A stretch of DNA of 64,000 bases from Fibrobacterota bacterium (lineage in GTDB: Bacteria; Fibrobacterota; Fibrobacteria; UBA11236), in NCBI GenBank assembly GCA_028287505.1, contig JAQBPN010000060.1:83885-147884 (forward strand). The letters run 5' to 3'. This document shows positions 8,886-16,836 of the stretch, piece by piece. How positions within the stretch are numbered: the first letter of the stretch is position 1; every line of letters starts with the position of its first letter. Made by a program: the position numbers and the translations under genes. The notes under the pieces are model-generated. The model was not told where the DNA came from. It searched no databases and saw only the letters and a program-made list of their open reading frames with translations.

Positions 8886-9027
8886 AGGGGTTTTTGAGCC
8901 TTCCCCGGCCAGACTGTCCGGGCCCGATTCTTTCCCGCTTCCACCTCCCAGTGGTCCTTACCTCCGGCTCGCGCTCGTTTATCGAGCGCTCGCCCCCTAG
9001 TTCCTGGACCGGGAAGCGATTATCCAC

Positions 9028-9035
9028 TATATTTG
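9028..9035 (+). promoter_or_regulatory. Candidate -7 promoter box TATATTTG
   Basis: TATATTTG fits the Bacteroidota -7 consensus TAnnTTTG and lies in the gap between the lipoprotein gene and the next ORF. No clear TTG -33 element lies 19-21 bp upstream (only CTG at 9004-9006). It would place transcription start near 9042 and argues for a downstream start codon for the next gene. Confidence 0.45.
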
Positions 9036-9043
9036 AACACCTC

Positions 9044-10012
9044 TTGAACCACCGATTGAACCAGAGTTATAAGGCTTTTACCTCCAAGGATTGGCCTTCC
9101 GCGCCTGCGCCCGCCGCCTCCGGACGGCCCGCGACCGCCTCCGCTCCCGATGCCCGCAATGTGCTGGGTTTCGTGACCGGTCTGGCGGATCCCAACCACA
9201 GCATTCTCATCCGCGCCCTGCTCGATCGCGAATCCCTTCCGGTTTCCGATTCCGCCTCGGATTTTTCCGGATTGTCCGCCGGACCTTCCGCCTATGCCAT
9301 GGTCCAGGATCGCATAGAGCGCATTCGCGAGGAATCCGCCTTGAAGTTCCTGGAGTTCCGGGACAAATGGCGCAAGCGCCTGGCCTTCGTCCAATTGCAT
9401 CCCTTCCTGCAACGCAATCAATGGTTCCAGAATGATCTGACCGGGTTCTCCCTTGTGGGAAAAGGCACCCGCAAGGAAGCCAAGATGCTGTACCTGCAGT
9501 CCCTCCACGATATGGCCTCGGACGGGGAGCGCCAGGTTTCCGCTTTGAGCGGCCACATGTTCCGCCTGCAAGGGGAACTCGCCGCCGTCTGGCACCGGGA
9601 ATCCATCCGGGACGATCGGTCCAAACTTTTGCCCGCCCTGGAGGCGGCCCTGCGCAACGGGGAAGCTGAACTGTTCAAGCGCGTGCGCCTGTCCCTGGGG
9701 GATCTGGCCCTGGAAACCTTCACCGAGCGCGTGGCCCGCTGGGACAAGCGGATTTACGGCAGCGAAGAGGAAATGTTCCGCGGCATCGCATGGCCCTGGC
9801 AGAATGCCAGGTATCACAGCGGTTTCGAGGGATTCATGGAAACCTTCGCGGATCTCGCCGAGGCCATCTGCGCCGCCATGCTCGGACATTACGAAGGGAA
9901 ATGGGATCTTTTCCTGCGGGGACTGACCCCGCCGCAACAATCGATGTTTCCGCGCCAGGCTTCCGGCCAGCATGCCCTGCCTTCGCGCCCATCCACGACT
10001 CCGGCGAGCTAG
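9044..10012 (+). CDS. Uncharacterised protein, first gene of a three-gene module (DUF3348-like?)
   Basis: A soluble, mostly helical protein of about 322 residues. The frame is open from 8882, but the first 50 residues look non-coding and the candidate promoter at 9028-9035 lies inside that stretch, so I place the start at TTG 9044 (TTG 9056 is an alternative); this is uncertain. Recognisable segments are an N-terminal helix, a Pro/Ala/Ser spacer, then DRIERIREESALKFLEFRDKW and a long helical region around EAKMLYLQSLHDMASDGERQVSAL. No catalytic motif is visible. It resembles, in layout only, the DUF3348 proteins that I recall next to DUF802 and DUF2894 genes in proteobacteria. It precedes the membrane coiled-coil gene by 46 bp. 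Confidence 0.6.
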   Translation: MNHRLNQSYKAFTSKDWPSAPAPAASGRPATASAPDARNVLGFVTGLADPNHSILIRALLDRESLPVSDSASDFSGLSAGPSAYAMVQDRIERIREESALKFLEFRDKWRKRLAFVQLHPFLQRNQWFQNDLTGFSLVGKGTRKEAKMLYLQSLHDMASDGERQVSALSGHMFRLQGELAAVWHRESIRDDRSKLLPALEAALRNGEAELFKRVRLSLGDLALETFTERVARWDKRIYGSEEEMFRGIAWPWQNARYHSGFEGFMETFADLAEAICAAMLGHYEGKWDLFLRGLTPPQQSMFPRQASGQHALPSRPSTTPAS

Positions 10013-10058
10013 CCGCCGCCACGCACTTTCGCATTTTCGCCATCGGGAGATACCATCC

Positions 10059-11681
10059 ATGTCAAAGAGAAGAAATTACGGCCGAATCCTCATGTTCGCC
10101 GCCATCTTGCTTGGGGCCGGCATGCTTTTCGGGTCCTACAGCTGGATGCACGACAAGACCAACATGATCCTGGGCATTTTCGTATTCATCATTTACGGAA
10201 TCGGCCAATGGATGACCATTCTGTACTGGCAAAACATCCAAGCCGATTGGGAATCCACCGGGGAAGTACTGGCGCGCCTGCAGCAGGCCGTGAGCGACAT
10301 TCCCGCGGCCCTGGATACCAACCTCAAGTCCATCGCCACCCGCCTTAGCGAAGGACAAGCGAATGCCCTTTCCAAACTGCAAAGCGAAGTAAGCTCGGGC
10401 GCCAGGGAAACCCTGGAAAAGGGCTCCGCCATGATCGGGGACAGTCTGGCCAAGAATCTGGCCGCGCCCCTCGACTCCATGAAGGCCTTGCTCACTTCCT
10501 TCGCGGAGAAATCCGCGGAGCAGACGGCCCAATTGCAATCGCTCACGGAAAGCGCGCGCGAGGATTCGCGCCAGTCGCTGGCCAAGGGTGCGAGCCTGAT
10601 TGCGGATAGCCTGGACAAGAACCTGCGGGGCCCCTTGGCCTCCCTGGAGACCACCATGGGCGGCTGGCAGCAACAGTCCAACGCCCAGACGGAGGCTTCC
10701 CGCGCATTCGGCGAGGAATTGCGCAAGGCCCAGCGCGAGTGGTCGGAGAAGGCCAAGCAGATGGCGGACGGCCTTTCCGCCGAGTTCAAATCCCTGGCCG
10801 CCGCCGGCGCGAAATCCGGCGAGGCCGCGCAAGCCGCCTGGGCCGAACGCGCCGCTGAAGTGCAGACCGCCTGGGAAGACCGCGTGCAATCGCTCCAGAG
10901 CCGCCTATTGGAGGACGTGGTCTCCCGCGTCGAAGGCTTGCAACTGTCCCAGAGCGAAACCCAGAACAAAATCCTGGAACGCGCGCTCACCGGCATGGAA
11001 AGCCAGGCCAAGCTGGCGCAGGATGCCTCCGCCGGCCAGACCAAGGCCTTGCAGGAAGCCTCCGCCATCCAGAACAAGTCCATGAAGGACGCCGCCGTCG
11101 CATTCGAAGACGGCCTGCAGCGCGTGCGCGAGGCGTCCCTGCAGCTGGTGCGGGACGTTGAGGCCAAGGCCTCCGCGGGACAGGCCGCCGTGGTGGACGC
11201 GATTTCCGCGGGCCAGGCCCGCTTGGTGGAAGAGATTTCCGGATTGCAGCGCCAGACCCTGGGCGACGCCGCCAAGTCCCTGGAAGCCCAAGGCCAGTTG
11301 GGCCTGGAAGTGGCCGGCAAGGTTTCCGACCTTGCGGAGCAACTGCGCCAGGGTTCCAAGGACATGGCCGAGTTGGCGCATGTATCCACCATCAACCAGA
11401 CCGAGATGCAGGCCAGCGTGGCCATGCTCAATACCGGATTGTCCTCCATCCTAGACAGGCTGGAAAAGCAGGCGGATGCCGGAGACGGCTACCAGTCCCT
11501 GCTGGCCGAGCTGGGAAAAACGCTTTCCTCCTTCCAGGAACGCGCCGGCGAAGTGCTGGTCGAAAACGCCATGAAGACCCAGGAAATCCTGATGGAGGTC
11601 CTGAACCAACAGGAAGGCCGCGCAGCGCGAGCATCCGCCCAAGGCGAGGCTTCCGAACAAGCCCTGGCCTCGGTGCCCTAA
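10059..11681 (+). CDS. Membrane-anchored long coiled-coil protein (DUF802-like?)
   Basis: A 540-residue protein with two predicted membrane helices at about 8-27 and 35-57, followed by some 480 residues of Ala/Gln/Glu/Lys/Ser-rich helix almost free of proline and glycine, predicted to be a long coiled coil. Repeating patterns such as SLAKGASLIADSLDKNL and LEKGSAMIGDSLAKNL show an internal repeat. The ATG at 10059 is chosen because GGGAGA lies at a good distance upstream and the membrane helices follow directly; an upstream in-frame ATG at 9972 overlaps the previous gene. No MotA/ExbB channel signature is seen. A structural or scaffold role at the inner membrane is plausible. It is the middle gene of a tight three-gene set. 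Confidence 0.75.
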   Translation: MSKRRNYGRILMFAAILLGAGMLFGSYSWMHDKTNMILGIFVFIIYGIGQWMTILYWQNIQADWESTGEVLARLQQAVSDIPAALDTNLKSIATRLSEGQANALSKLQSEVSSGARETLEKGSAMIGDSLAKNLAAPLDSMKALLTSFAEKSAEQTAQLQSLTESAREDSRQSLAKGASLIADSLDKNLRGPLASLETTMGGWQQQSNAQTEASRAFGEELRKAQREWSEKAKQMADGLSAEFKSLAAAGAKSGEAAQAAWAERAAEVQTAWEDRVQSLQSRLLEDVVSRVEGLQLSQSETQNKILERALTGMESQAKLAQDASAGQTKALQEASAIQNKSMKDAAVAFEDGLQRVREASLQLVRDVEAKASAGQAAVVDAISAGQARLVEEISGLQRQTLGDAAKSLEAQGQLGLEVAGKVSDLAEQLRQGSKDMAELAHVSTINQTEMQASVAMLNTGLSSILDRLEKQADAGDGYQSLLAELGKTLSSFQERAGEVLVENAMKTQEILMEVLNQQEGRAARASAQGEASEQALASVP

Positions 11682-11687
11682 GGCAAA

Positions 11688-12635
11688 ATGTCCGGAGAAG
11701 ACGGCATGCGGGAAGACACCGGCGGGCTCAGCCCTGGCGGGCAAGGCACGGGCGCACAAGATGCGGGCGCACAAGATGCGAACGCGAAAAGCGCGGAAGC
11801 CGATGCGCTGGCTGGGAAACTTGCGGGTTACCCTGGACCGGCCTATCGCAAAGCCTATCTGGCCAATCTACTTCAGAGCGGCATCCGTTTCGAGGAGGCC
11901 GGAAACCTCCGCGGCGCCCGGTATTGCTTCTCCAAGGTGGCCGAAGGACTGGAAGAGTTCCCGGCCGAAACACCCGAGTCCCATCCGGATCCGGAATCGC
12001 CGGAGGCCGCATCCGCTCAGGATTCGGCGCCAACGGAGCGCAAGCCCCGGGCCCCCCGCGCCAAGCCCAAGGAAAAACCGGTTTCCCCCACGGAGCGGTT
12101 CCGCAGGCAATGGCGCCTGGAGCGTCTCAAAGACGCCGAAAACGTTTTGAACAAACACGCCGGCCGGCTCTCCTCCCTGGAAAACCAATCCTATCGGGAA
12201 CGGCTCGAGAAGCTCCGGCAATCGGGCCAATCCGCCACTACCGCCGTCCAATCGGACAAGGCGGACGCGGGTCTGCTGGATTTGCGCCGGCGCCTGTACC
12301 AGCGCGTGCTCAAGTCGCAGAAAATCTCCCTGGCGCGGCAACGCATGCCCGTTACCTTGGCAAGGCTCGCCCTGCCGCCCGCGCAGCCGGGCCTCAAGTC
12401 CCCGGGCCCCAACGCCGGCATCAGGACCAATCCGCCCGTTCCCTCGTCCAAGGTGCGGGTGGATACGGAATGGCAGCCCGTTACCGGTCCCTACAACGAC
12501 CGCTACAATATGGAAGACCTGCTCAGCCTGATTGCCGATGCGGACGCGGCCTGGGTGCAGGAATTCCTGGATCTGTATCGCGGCCTGGCCGGAGTGCAAA
12601 GCCTGGTTTCCGCCATTCCGCCCCCCAAGAAATAA
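11688..12635 (+). CDS. Uncharacterised protein, third gene of the module (DUF2894-like C-terminus?)
   Basis: A 315-residue protein starting 6 bp after the coiled-coil gene. The first 35 residues are Gly/Ala/Gln/Asp low complexity, encoded partly by a perfect 15-bp tandem repeat. A short TPR-like helix pair (about 45-90, around SGIRFEEAGNLRGARYCFSKVAEGLEEF) follows. A Pro/Lys-rich linker (about 95-140) leads to a charged helical region. The end, YNMEDLLSLIADADAAWVQE plus a final helix, is conserved-looking. No enzyme motif. The resemblance of the end to DUF2894 proteins is from memory and weak. A strong bidirectional terminator follows, closing the unit. Confidence 0.65.
   Translation: MSGEDGMREDTGGLSPGGQGTGAQDAGAQDANAKSAEADALAGKLAGYPGPAYRKAYLANLLQSGIRFEEAGNLRGARYCFSKVAEGLEEFPAETPESHPDPESPEAASAQDSAPTERKPRAPRAKPKEKPVSPTERFRRQWRLERLKDAENVLNKHAGRLSSLENQSYRERLEKLRQSGQSATTAVQSDKADAGLLDLRRRLYQRVLKSQKISLARQRMPVTLARLALPPAQPGLKSPGPNAGIRTNPPVPSSKVRVDTEWQPVTGPYNDRYNMEDLLSLIADADAAWVQEFLDLYRGLAGVQSLVSAIPPPKK
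11750..11779 (+). repeat. Perfect 15-bp tandem repeat inside a coding region
   Basis: Two adjacent identical copies of GGGCGCACAAGATGC encode GAQDA twice in the low-complexity N-terminus of the third module gene. A similar Gly/Ala/Gln sequence occurs in the linker of the COG2509 protein (about 2350-2420), suggesting slippage-generated linkers. Confidence 0.7.
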
Positions 12636-12656
12636 AGCCGCTGCAAAAGCGGAGGA

Positions 12657-12692
12657 ACAAAAAAAAGCCCGGCTTTGGACCGGGCTTTTTCA
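12657..12692. terminator. Bidirectional intrinsic terminator
   Basis: AAAAAGCCCGG and CCGGGCTTTTT form an 11-bp stem around a 7-base loop, with an A-run before and a T-run after. It ends the three-gene module on the plus strand and the convergent KaiC-like gene on the minus strand. Confidence 0.9.
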
Positions 12693-12752
12693 TTTGCGAA
12701 TCCGAAGGCCGGAAAGACCTGCTGACGCGTTATTTTCTGGCCGGCGAACCGG

Positions 12753-13505
12753 CTACTTCTTAGCCGGCCGGGCCTGGATGCCCGTGCCCAGGAAGATTCC
12801 CGAGACTCCCGTGAACTTTTCGCCCACTTGCAGGCCGCCCTGGTCGATCTTGTATTCGCGGATGTCCTTGTCATGATCGCTTCCGCGCATCTTGAGCACC
12901 ATCAGGCAGCGTTTGATCTCGGATTCCATTTCCAGGTAGCGGAGCAGGACGTACGTGTCCACGATGAAAGGGATCTTGTTGGACGAGACGTCCCATTTCC
13001 CCAGCACGTTCGCGTTTTCCTTGAGGAAAATGGCGGTCATGCCCTCGCGCTTCACGCCATTGACGATATCGGTCTCGATGGTGCGCAGGTGGCCGATGTC
13101 CTTGGAAAGTTTTTCGAAGTGGGTGATGCTGTCCAGCACTATCCGCTTGGTATTGTGCTCGGCCAGGATCTTGGCAATCTTGCCTTCCGGGTCGTCCAGT
13201 TCGTCCAGGAAATCCTCGGGAGTGGTGAAGACCACGTGGATCTTCTTCTCGGCCTGAAGGGCGCGCAGGTCCCAGCCCAGTTCGCCGGCGCAGTCGTAAT
13301 ATTGCTCGGGAAATTGCTCGAAGGTGAAGATGAGGCCGTGCTCCCCTTCCTTGACTCCCTGCATGATGAATTGCAGGGCCAAGGTGGTTTTGCCCGTGCC
13401 CGCGGATCCTTCCACCAAGGTGGCGGATCCTTCCAGGAGCCCGCCTCTCAGGATGTGGTCGAGACCTTCGCATCCCGTCTTGACTCTTTTAGTGGTGACG
13501 CTCAC
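12753..13505 (-). CDS. KaiC-like RecA-superfamily ATPase (RAD55 family)
   Basis: A single-domain 250-residue ATPase of the KaiC/RadA-like group. GCEGLDHILRGGLLEGS leads into the Walker A motif GSAGTGKTT (33-41); a Walker B-type strand RIVLDSITH follows, and the C-terminal LKMRGSDHDKDIREYKI is the block typical of KaiC-family domains. There is one domain, unlike the duplicated clock KaiC, and no fused kinase or receiver. Proteins of this type often act in signalling with two-component systems, but no partner is adjacent. The start is GTG. It lies downstream of holA on the same strand, about 120 bp away. The role is unknown; the fold assignment is firm. Confidence 0.85.
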   Translation of the reverse strand: MSVTTKRVKTGCEGLDHILRGGLLEGSATLVEGSAGTGKTTLALQFIMQGVKEGEHGLIFTFEQFPEQYYDCAGELGWDLRALQAEKKIHVVFTTPEDFLDELDDPEGKIAKILAEHNTKRIVLDSITHFEKLSKDIGHLRTIETDIVNGVKREGMTAIFLKENANVLGKWDVSSNKIPFIVDTYVLLRYLEMESEIKRCLMVLKMRGSDHDKDIREYKIDQGGLQVGEKFTGVSGIFLGTGIQARPAKK

Positions 13506-13600
13506 CCTGACCTGCCTTTGCAGCCAATCGATCTGGCTTTATGATGTCCCGAAGCGATGCTCTCCCGGACGGTGCCGCCCGGAGTTCCCATCAGAAAATA

Positions 13601-13640
13601 ATATTAAACCATTCCCGCGAACATTAAACCATCCCCGCGA
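13601..13640 (-). repeat. 20-bp tandem duplication covering the holA stop codon
   Basis: Two adjacent copies of ATATTAAACCATTCCCGCGA / ACATTAAACCATCCCCGCGA (2 mismatches) span the end of holA. On the coding strand each copy carries a TTCGCGGGGATGGTTTAA-like end, so the last codons and the stop are duplicated just downstream. Confidence 0.75.
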
Positions 13641-14586
13641 AGGCCATTTCGACCTCGAAGCGGTGGGGATAGCGTCCCTGTTTCAACTCAATCTCGAAAC
13701 GCGCGAGGCGCGTGAGCAGCTTTTTCCAGGTTTCCGCGGAGCGCGTGAGCGCCTGCTCCAGGTACCGCTCCTTCTGGACGATGAACGGCGGCCGTTTGAT
13801 GGTCGGGATGATTTCCTGCTCCCGCATGCCCTGGTCCATCTGGGTCCGAATTTTCAGGAGCGTGAGGAAATGGCCGAAAAGCATCTGGGCCACGATGAAT
13901 GGCGCGTCCTTGAACTCGTTTTCGAGCAGGTTCCGCAAGGCCGGAAGCATGTCCGCCTTTTTCCGGAGGCCCATGGTCTTCTGGAACTCGAAGATACCGA
14001 CCACTTTCAGCGGGCTCACCAGATCCTGGATGTCCGCTGCCGTGATGGCCCCGCCTTTGGGCAGGAAGGTATCCAGCTTTTCCAACTCGTGGTCCAGCTC
14101 GGCAAGGCTTTTGCCCACCGTATCCAGAAGCAGTTGCGCATCGATCAGGTTGAGGCGGCGTCCGTACTTTTCCCGCGCGCGCTGGCTGAGCCATTGGGGA
14201 ATCTTGTCCTCGTAGGGCAGCTTGAATTCGAACAGGGCGCCGGCCGCTTTCAGGGCCTTGGGCAGGGCGGAACGCCCGTCCAGTTTTTCCGCGGAAATGA
14301 ACACGGCCACGGTGGGATTGCCGGAGCGGAAAACCTCTTCCAGGTTCTTCTGGTGGGCGGGATGCAGTTTATCCCAATTCTTGACGATGATGGTCTTGCG
14401 GGAAGCGAACAGATCCTGGGTCTGGAAGGATTCGGCCGCCTGCTCCCAGCGCATGTCGTCGCCGAACCAGACTTCGCGCTGGCAGACGCCGTCGCCTCCG
14501 GTTTCCGCCTGCCATTTGGCTACCGCGGCCTCCAGGGCTTCCTGTTTGCGGAGCTCGTCGTCTCCGAGGAAGGCGGTCAAACTCAC
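13624..14586 (-). CDS. holA: DNA polymerase III subunit delta
   Basis: HolA is the delta subunit of the clamp loader, which opens the beta sliding clamp at primed sites. The 320-residue length fits. The N-terminal MSLTAFLGDDELRKQEAL (the start codon is GTG) and the middle block KTIIVKNWDKL match the family, as do the helical KVVGIFEFQKTMGLRKKADMLP segment and the C-terminal LFGHFLTLLKIR region. The start lies 10 bp after the greA stop, so the two genes are probably one transcript. A 20-bp tandem duplication overlaps its stop codon. Confidence 0.9.
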   Translation of the reverse strand: MSLTAFLGDDELRKQEALEAAVAKWQAETGGDGVCQREVWFGDDMRWEQAAESFQTQDLFASRKTIIVKNWDKLHPAHQKNLEEVFRSGNPTVAVFISAEKLDGRSALPKALKAAGALFEFKLPYEDKIPQWLSQRAREKYGRRLNLIDAQLLLDTVGKSLAELDHELEKLDTFLPKGGAITAADIQDLVSPLKVVGIFEFQKTMGLRKKADMLPALRNLLENEFKDAPFIVAQMLFGHFLTLLKIRTQMDQGMREQEIIPTIKRPPFIVQKERYLEQALTRSAETWKKLLTRLARFEIELKQGRYPHRFEVEMAFAGMV

Positions 14587-14596
14587 TTGGAAGCGC

Positions 14597-15067
14597 TCAC
14601 TTATAATCCAGGATTTCCAACTTCAAAAGTCCCTTGGGGATCTGCACTTCCACCACGTCGCCGGGCTTTTTGCCGAGCAGGCTCTTGCCGATGGGGGAAA
14701 CGGAGGAGATCTTGCCCGTAACCACGTCCACGTCTTCCGGGCCGACCAGGGTGTATTGCAAAACCTTTTTGGTGTCCAGGTTCTTCACGGAAACCACATT
14801 GCCGAAAATGATATGGTCGCTGGCGATGGGGGTGGTGGACAGGATTTCCGCGCGGTGGATTTTATCCTCCAGCTCGTGGATTTTCGCTTCCAAATGCCCC
14901 TGCTTCTCTTTGGCGGCATGGTATTCGGCATTTTCCGCCAAATCGCCCTGCGCGCGCGCAGTGGCGATTTCCGAAATGATGTCGGGCCGCTCCACTTTTT
15001 TCAGGACATCTAATTCCTGGGCAAGACGGTCATACGCTTGCTGAGTCATCGGGATTCTATTCACCAT
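14597..15067 (-). CDS. greA: Transcription elongation factor GreA
   Basis: GreA rescues backtracked RNA polymerase by stimulating cleavage of the nascent RNA. The 156-residue product has the N-terminal coiled coil with the DLAENAEYHAAKEKQG acidic-tip region (Asp and Glu for metal positioning at the polymerase active site) and the C-terminal FKBP-like domain with SPIGKSLLGKKPGDVVEV. The frame is open further upstream, but the ATG at 15067 has a strong GGAGAAGG site 4 nt before it and gives the normal length. The leader contains two hairpins, one followed by four T residues, which may act as an attenuator. Confidence 0.95.
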   Translation of the reverse strand: MVNRIPMTQQAYDRLAQELDVLKKVERPDIISEIATARAQGDLAENAEYHAAKEKQGHLEAKIHELEDKIHRAEILSTTPIASDHIIFGNVVSVKNLDTKKVLQYTLVGPEDVDVVTGKISSVSPIGKSLLGKKPGDVVEVQIPKGLLKLEILDYK

Positions 15068-15106
15068 ATCCTTCTCCAGGAAAGTTCCCAAGCCATGAAA
15101 GTTTTG

Positions 15107-15125
15107 GGCGGAAATGAATTCCGCC
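15107..15125 (-). other. Hairpin in greA leader
   Basis: GGCGGAA and TTCCGCC form a perfect 7-bp stem with a 5-base loop, about 40 nt before the greA ATG. It lies between the terminator-like hairpin and the Shine-Dalgarno site and could be part of a leader switch. Confidence 0.5.
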
Positions 15126-15132
15126 TTCACCT

Positions 15133-15156
15133 AAAAGGAGAGGCTTCCGCCTCTCC
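15133..15156 (-). terminator. Terminator-like hairpin in the greA leader (possible attenuator)
   Basis: Read on the minus strand, GGAGAGGC, a 4-base loop and GCCTCTCC make a perfect 8-bp stem followed by TTTT, about 65 nt before the greA start. Nothing upstream on this strand needs terminating, because argJ is divergent. In E. coli the greA leader ends early at an internal terminator to give GraL RNA; a similar arrangement is inferred here. Confidence 0.55.
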
Positions 15157-15414
15157 CTGGTCTTCGGGAAATAAAAAACAGGGCACTACCGTGAAGGAGT
15201 CAAACTTTCACGCGTGGCTGAACGGCCAACCTATCAAATAAATAGAAAATTATCCGTTTTCGCACATAATTTCCTATCTATTTTGCAAATTTTGGGGGTT
15301 TTCCGGCCCTATTAATGGCTTTGCCCGACCTGGCAAAGTGCATGCCGGGCCGGTTTGGGGCGCTTTTCCAGGCCCCGGCGCATTTATTTCAAATCTCGGG
15401 AGAATCCGCCAGCC

Positions 15415-16596
15415 ATGGACGATATTTCATTTCCAAAGGGGTTCCGGGCTTGGGGTCTGGCCTGCGGCATCAAAAAGAACGGCAAACCGGATTTGGGTGT
15501 CCTGGTTTCCGAACCGCCCGCCCAGGTCTTCAGCGCCTTTACCCGTAATGCTGTGAAAGCGGCCCCGGTCCTGTATGATCAAACCGTGGCGGCTGCGGGA
15601 AGAAAACTGAGCCACGTCCTGGTCAATAGTGGGAATGCCAACGCCTGCACCGGTACCCGGGGTTATGAGGACGTTGCCGCCGAGGTGGCGCTTCTCCGCG
15701 AGAAGGCGGCTCCGAAGGGTGATGTGATGGTTTCCTCCACCGGCGTGATCGGGGAATACCTGCCGATGGAGAAAATCCGGGACGGCATCGGGCGTCTGTT
15801 CGCGGCAGGGGAGACGTTCGCCCCGTTCATCCAATCCATCATGACCACGGACACCTTCGAGAAGCGGGCCAGGAAAACCCTGGACCTGGACGGCAAGGAG
15901 GTGCGTTTGGGCGGCGTTGCCAAAGGCGCCGGAATGATCCGGCCCAACATGGCCACCATGCTCGCTTATCTCACCACGGATTTGGAACTGGACGCCGGAT
16001 ATGGGGAAACCTTCCTGGGCGCCGTGGAGAAAACGTTCAACTCAATCTCCGTGGACGGGGACATGAGCACCAACGATACGGCGTTGTTGCTTGCCAACGG
16101 CGCGTCCGGCGTGAGGTATGCCTCGCTTTCGGAAAAGGCGCGCCAAAGCTTCGACGCGGGCCTCAGGGAGCTGATGGAAGAGCTGGCGAAGTTGATCATC
16201 CGCGATGGGGAAGGGGCCACCAAGCTCGTCACCATCGAAACCGTGGGCGCCCGGTCCTCGGAGGACGCCAAGGCGGTATGCCGCGCCATCGCCAACTCGC
16301 CCCTGGTCAAGACGGCCTTCTTCGGCGGAGACGCCAACTGGGGACGGGTGCTGGCCGCTGCGGGCTATTCCGGAGCGGAGCTGGTGCCGGAGAAAACCGC
16401 TTTGGAATTCTGCGGCGTCAAAGTGATGGCCAACGGCGGCGCGCTCGCCTATGACGAGGATGACGTGGCGAACCGCATGAAGGCCAAGGACGTTTCCGTC
16501 AAAGTGGATTTGGGGTTGGGCTCCGCGGCCTGGACCTACTGGACCTGCGACCTGAGCTATGATTACGTGAAAATCAACGCCGCCTACCGAACGTAG
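15415..16596 (+). CDS. argJ: Glutamate N-acetyltransferase / N-acetylornithine acetyltransferase ArgJ
   Basis: ArgJ recycles the acetyl group in arginine synthesis by moving it from N-acetylornithine to glutamate. The 393-residue precursor cleaves itself before a threonine: the KGAGMIRPNMATML block places this at Ala180-Thr181, with Thr181 as the N-terminal nucleophile of the beta chain. NSGNANACTG (71-80) lines the active site and the C-terminus YVKINAAYRT is typical. The ATG at 15415 is preceded by GGGAGA. Whether it is bifunctional (also using acetyl-CoA) cannot be read here. The gene is divergent from greA. No other arg gene is in the window. Confidence 0.95.
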   Translation: MDDISFPKGFRAWGLACGIKKNGKPDLGVLVSEPPAQVFSAFTRNAVKAAPVLYDQTVAAAGRKLSHVLVNSGNANACTGTRGYEDVAAEVALLREKAAPKGDVMVSSTGVIGEYLPMEKIRDGIGRLFAAGETFAPFIQSIMTTDTFEKRARKTLDLDGKEVRLGGVAKGAGMIRPNMATMLAYLTTDLELDAGYGETFLGAVEKTFNSISVDGDMSTNDTALLLANGASGVRYASLSEKARQSFDAGLRELMEELAKLIIRDGEGATKLVTIETVGARSSEDAKAVCRAIANSPLVKTAFFGGDANWGRVLAAAGYSGAELVPEKTALEFCGVKVMANGGALAYDEDDVANRMKAKDVSVKVDLGLGSAAWTYWTCDLSYDYVKINAAYRT

Positions 16597-16798
16597 TGAG
16601 GTAGGCGCCATATCGCACATAGAAACCTTTACCTGGAAGGCCCAGTAGGATTCCCTAGACTGGAACCTTGGTTTTTTGGGCCCTGACCGGGGCCGAACCT
16701 GTTGATTCACCGTATTTTCGAGCGACCTCCTTCATGTGCTGCTCCCGGCTGACGGCCCCTGCTGGCACGGTCCCGGGGGTATTCCCGCCGGGATTTGC

Positions 16799-16806
16799 TA
16801 CCTTTC
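16799..16806 (+). promoter_or_regulatory. Candidate -7 promoter box TACCTTTC upstream of glyA
   Basis: TTGCTACCTTT occurs here and again, identically, upstream of dinB. It fits TAnnTTT(G/C), 30 bp before the glyA start. The -33 TTG is not evident. The preceding 16597-16798 holds a GC hairpin around 16771-16792 but nothing I recognise as a glycine or other riboswitch. Confidence 0.45.
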
Positions 16807-16836
16807 CGCCCACACTTCAACGGGCAAGGACGCAGT

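Noticed and set aside
9044..12635. Zorya-like defence system (MotA/OmpA type)
   Set aside because: The membrane protein has only two helices and no proton-channel signature, and no ZorB, ZorC, ZorD or ZorE homologue is adjacent.
13324..14721. 465-aa plus-strand open frame
   Set aside because: Antisense to holA and the KaiC-like gene; no domain.
16597..16836. Glycine, ZTP or SAM riboswitch upstream of glyA
   Set aside because: I looked for the conserved cores and found none; only a GC hairpin and a promoter-like box are visible.
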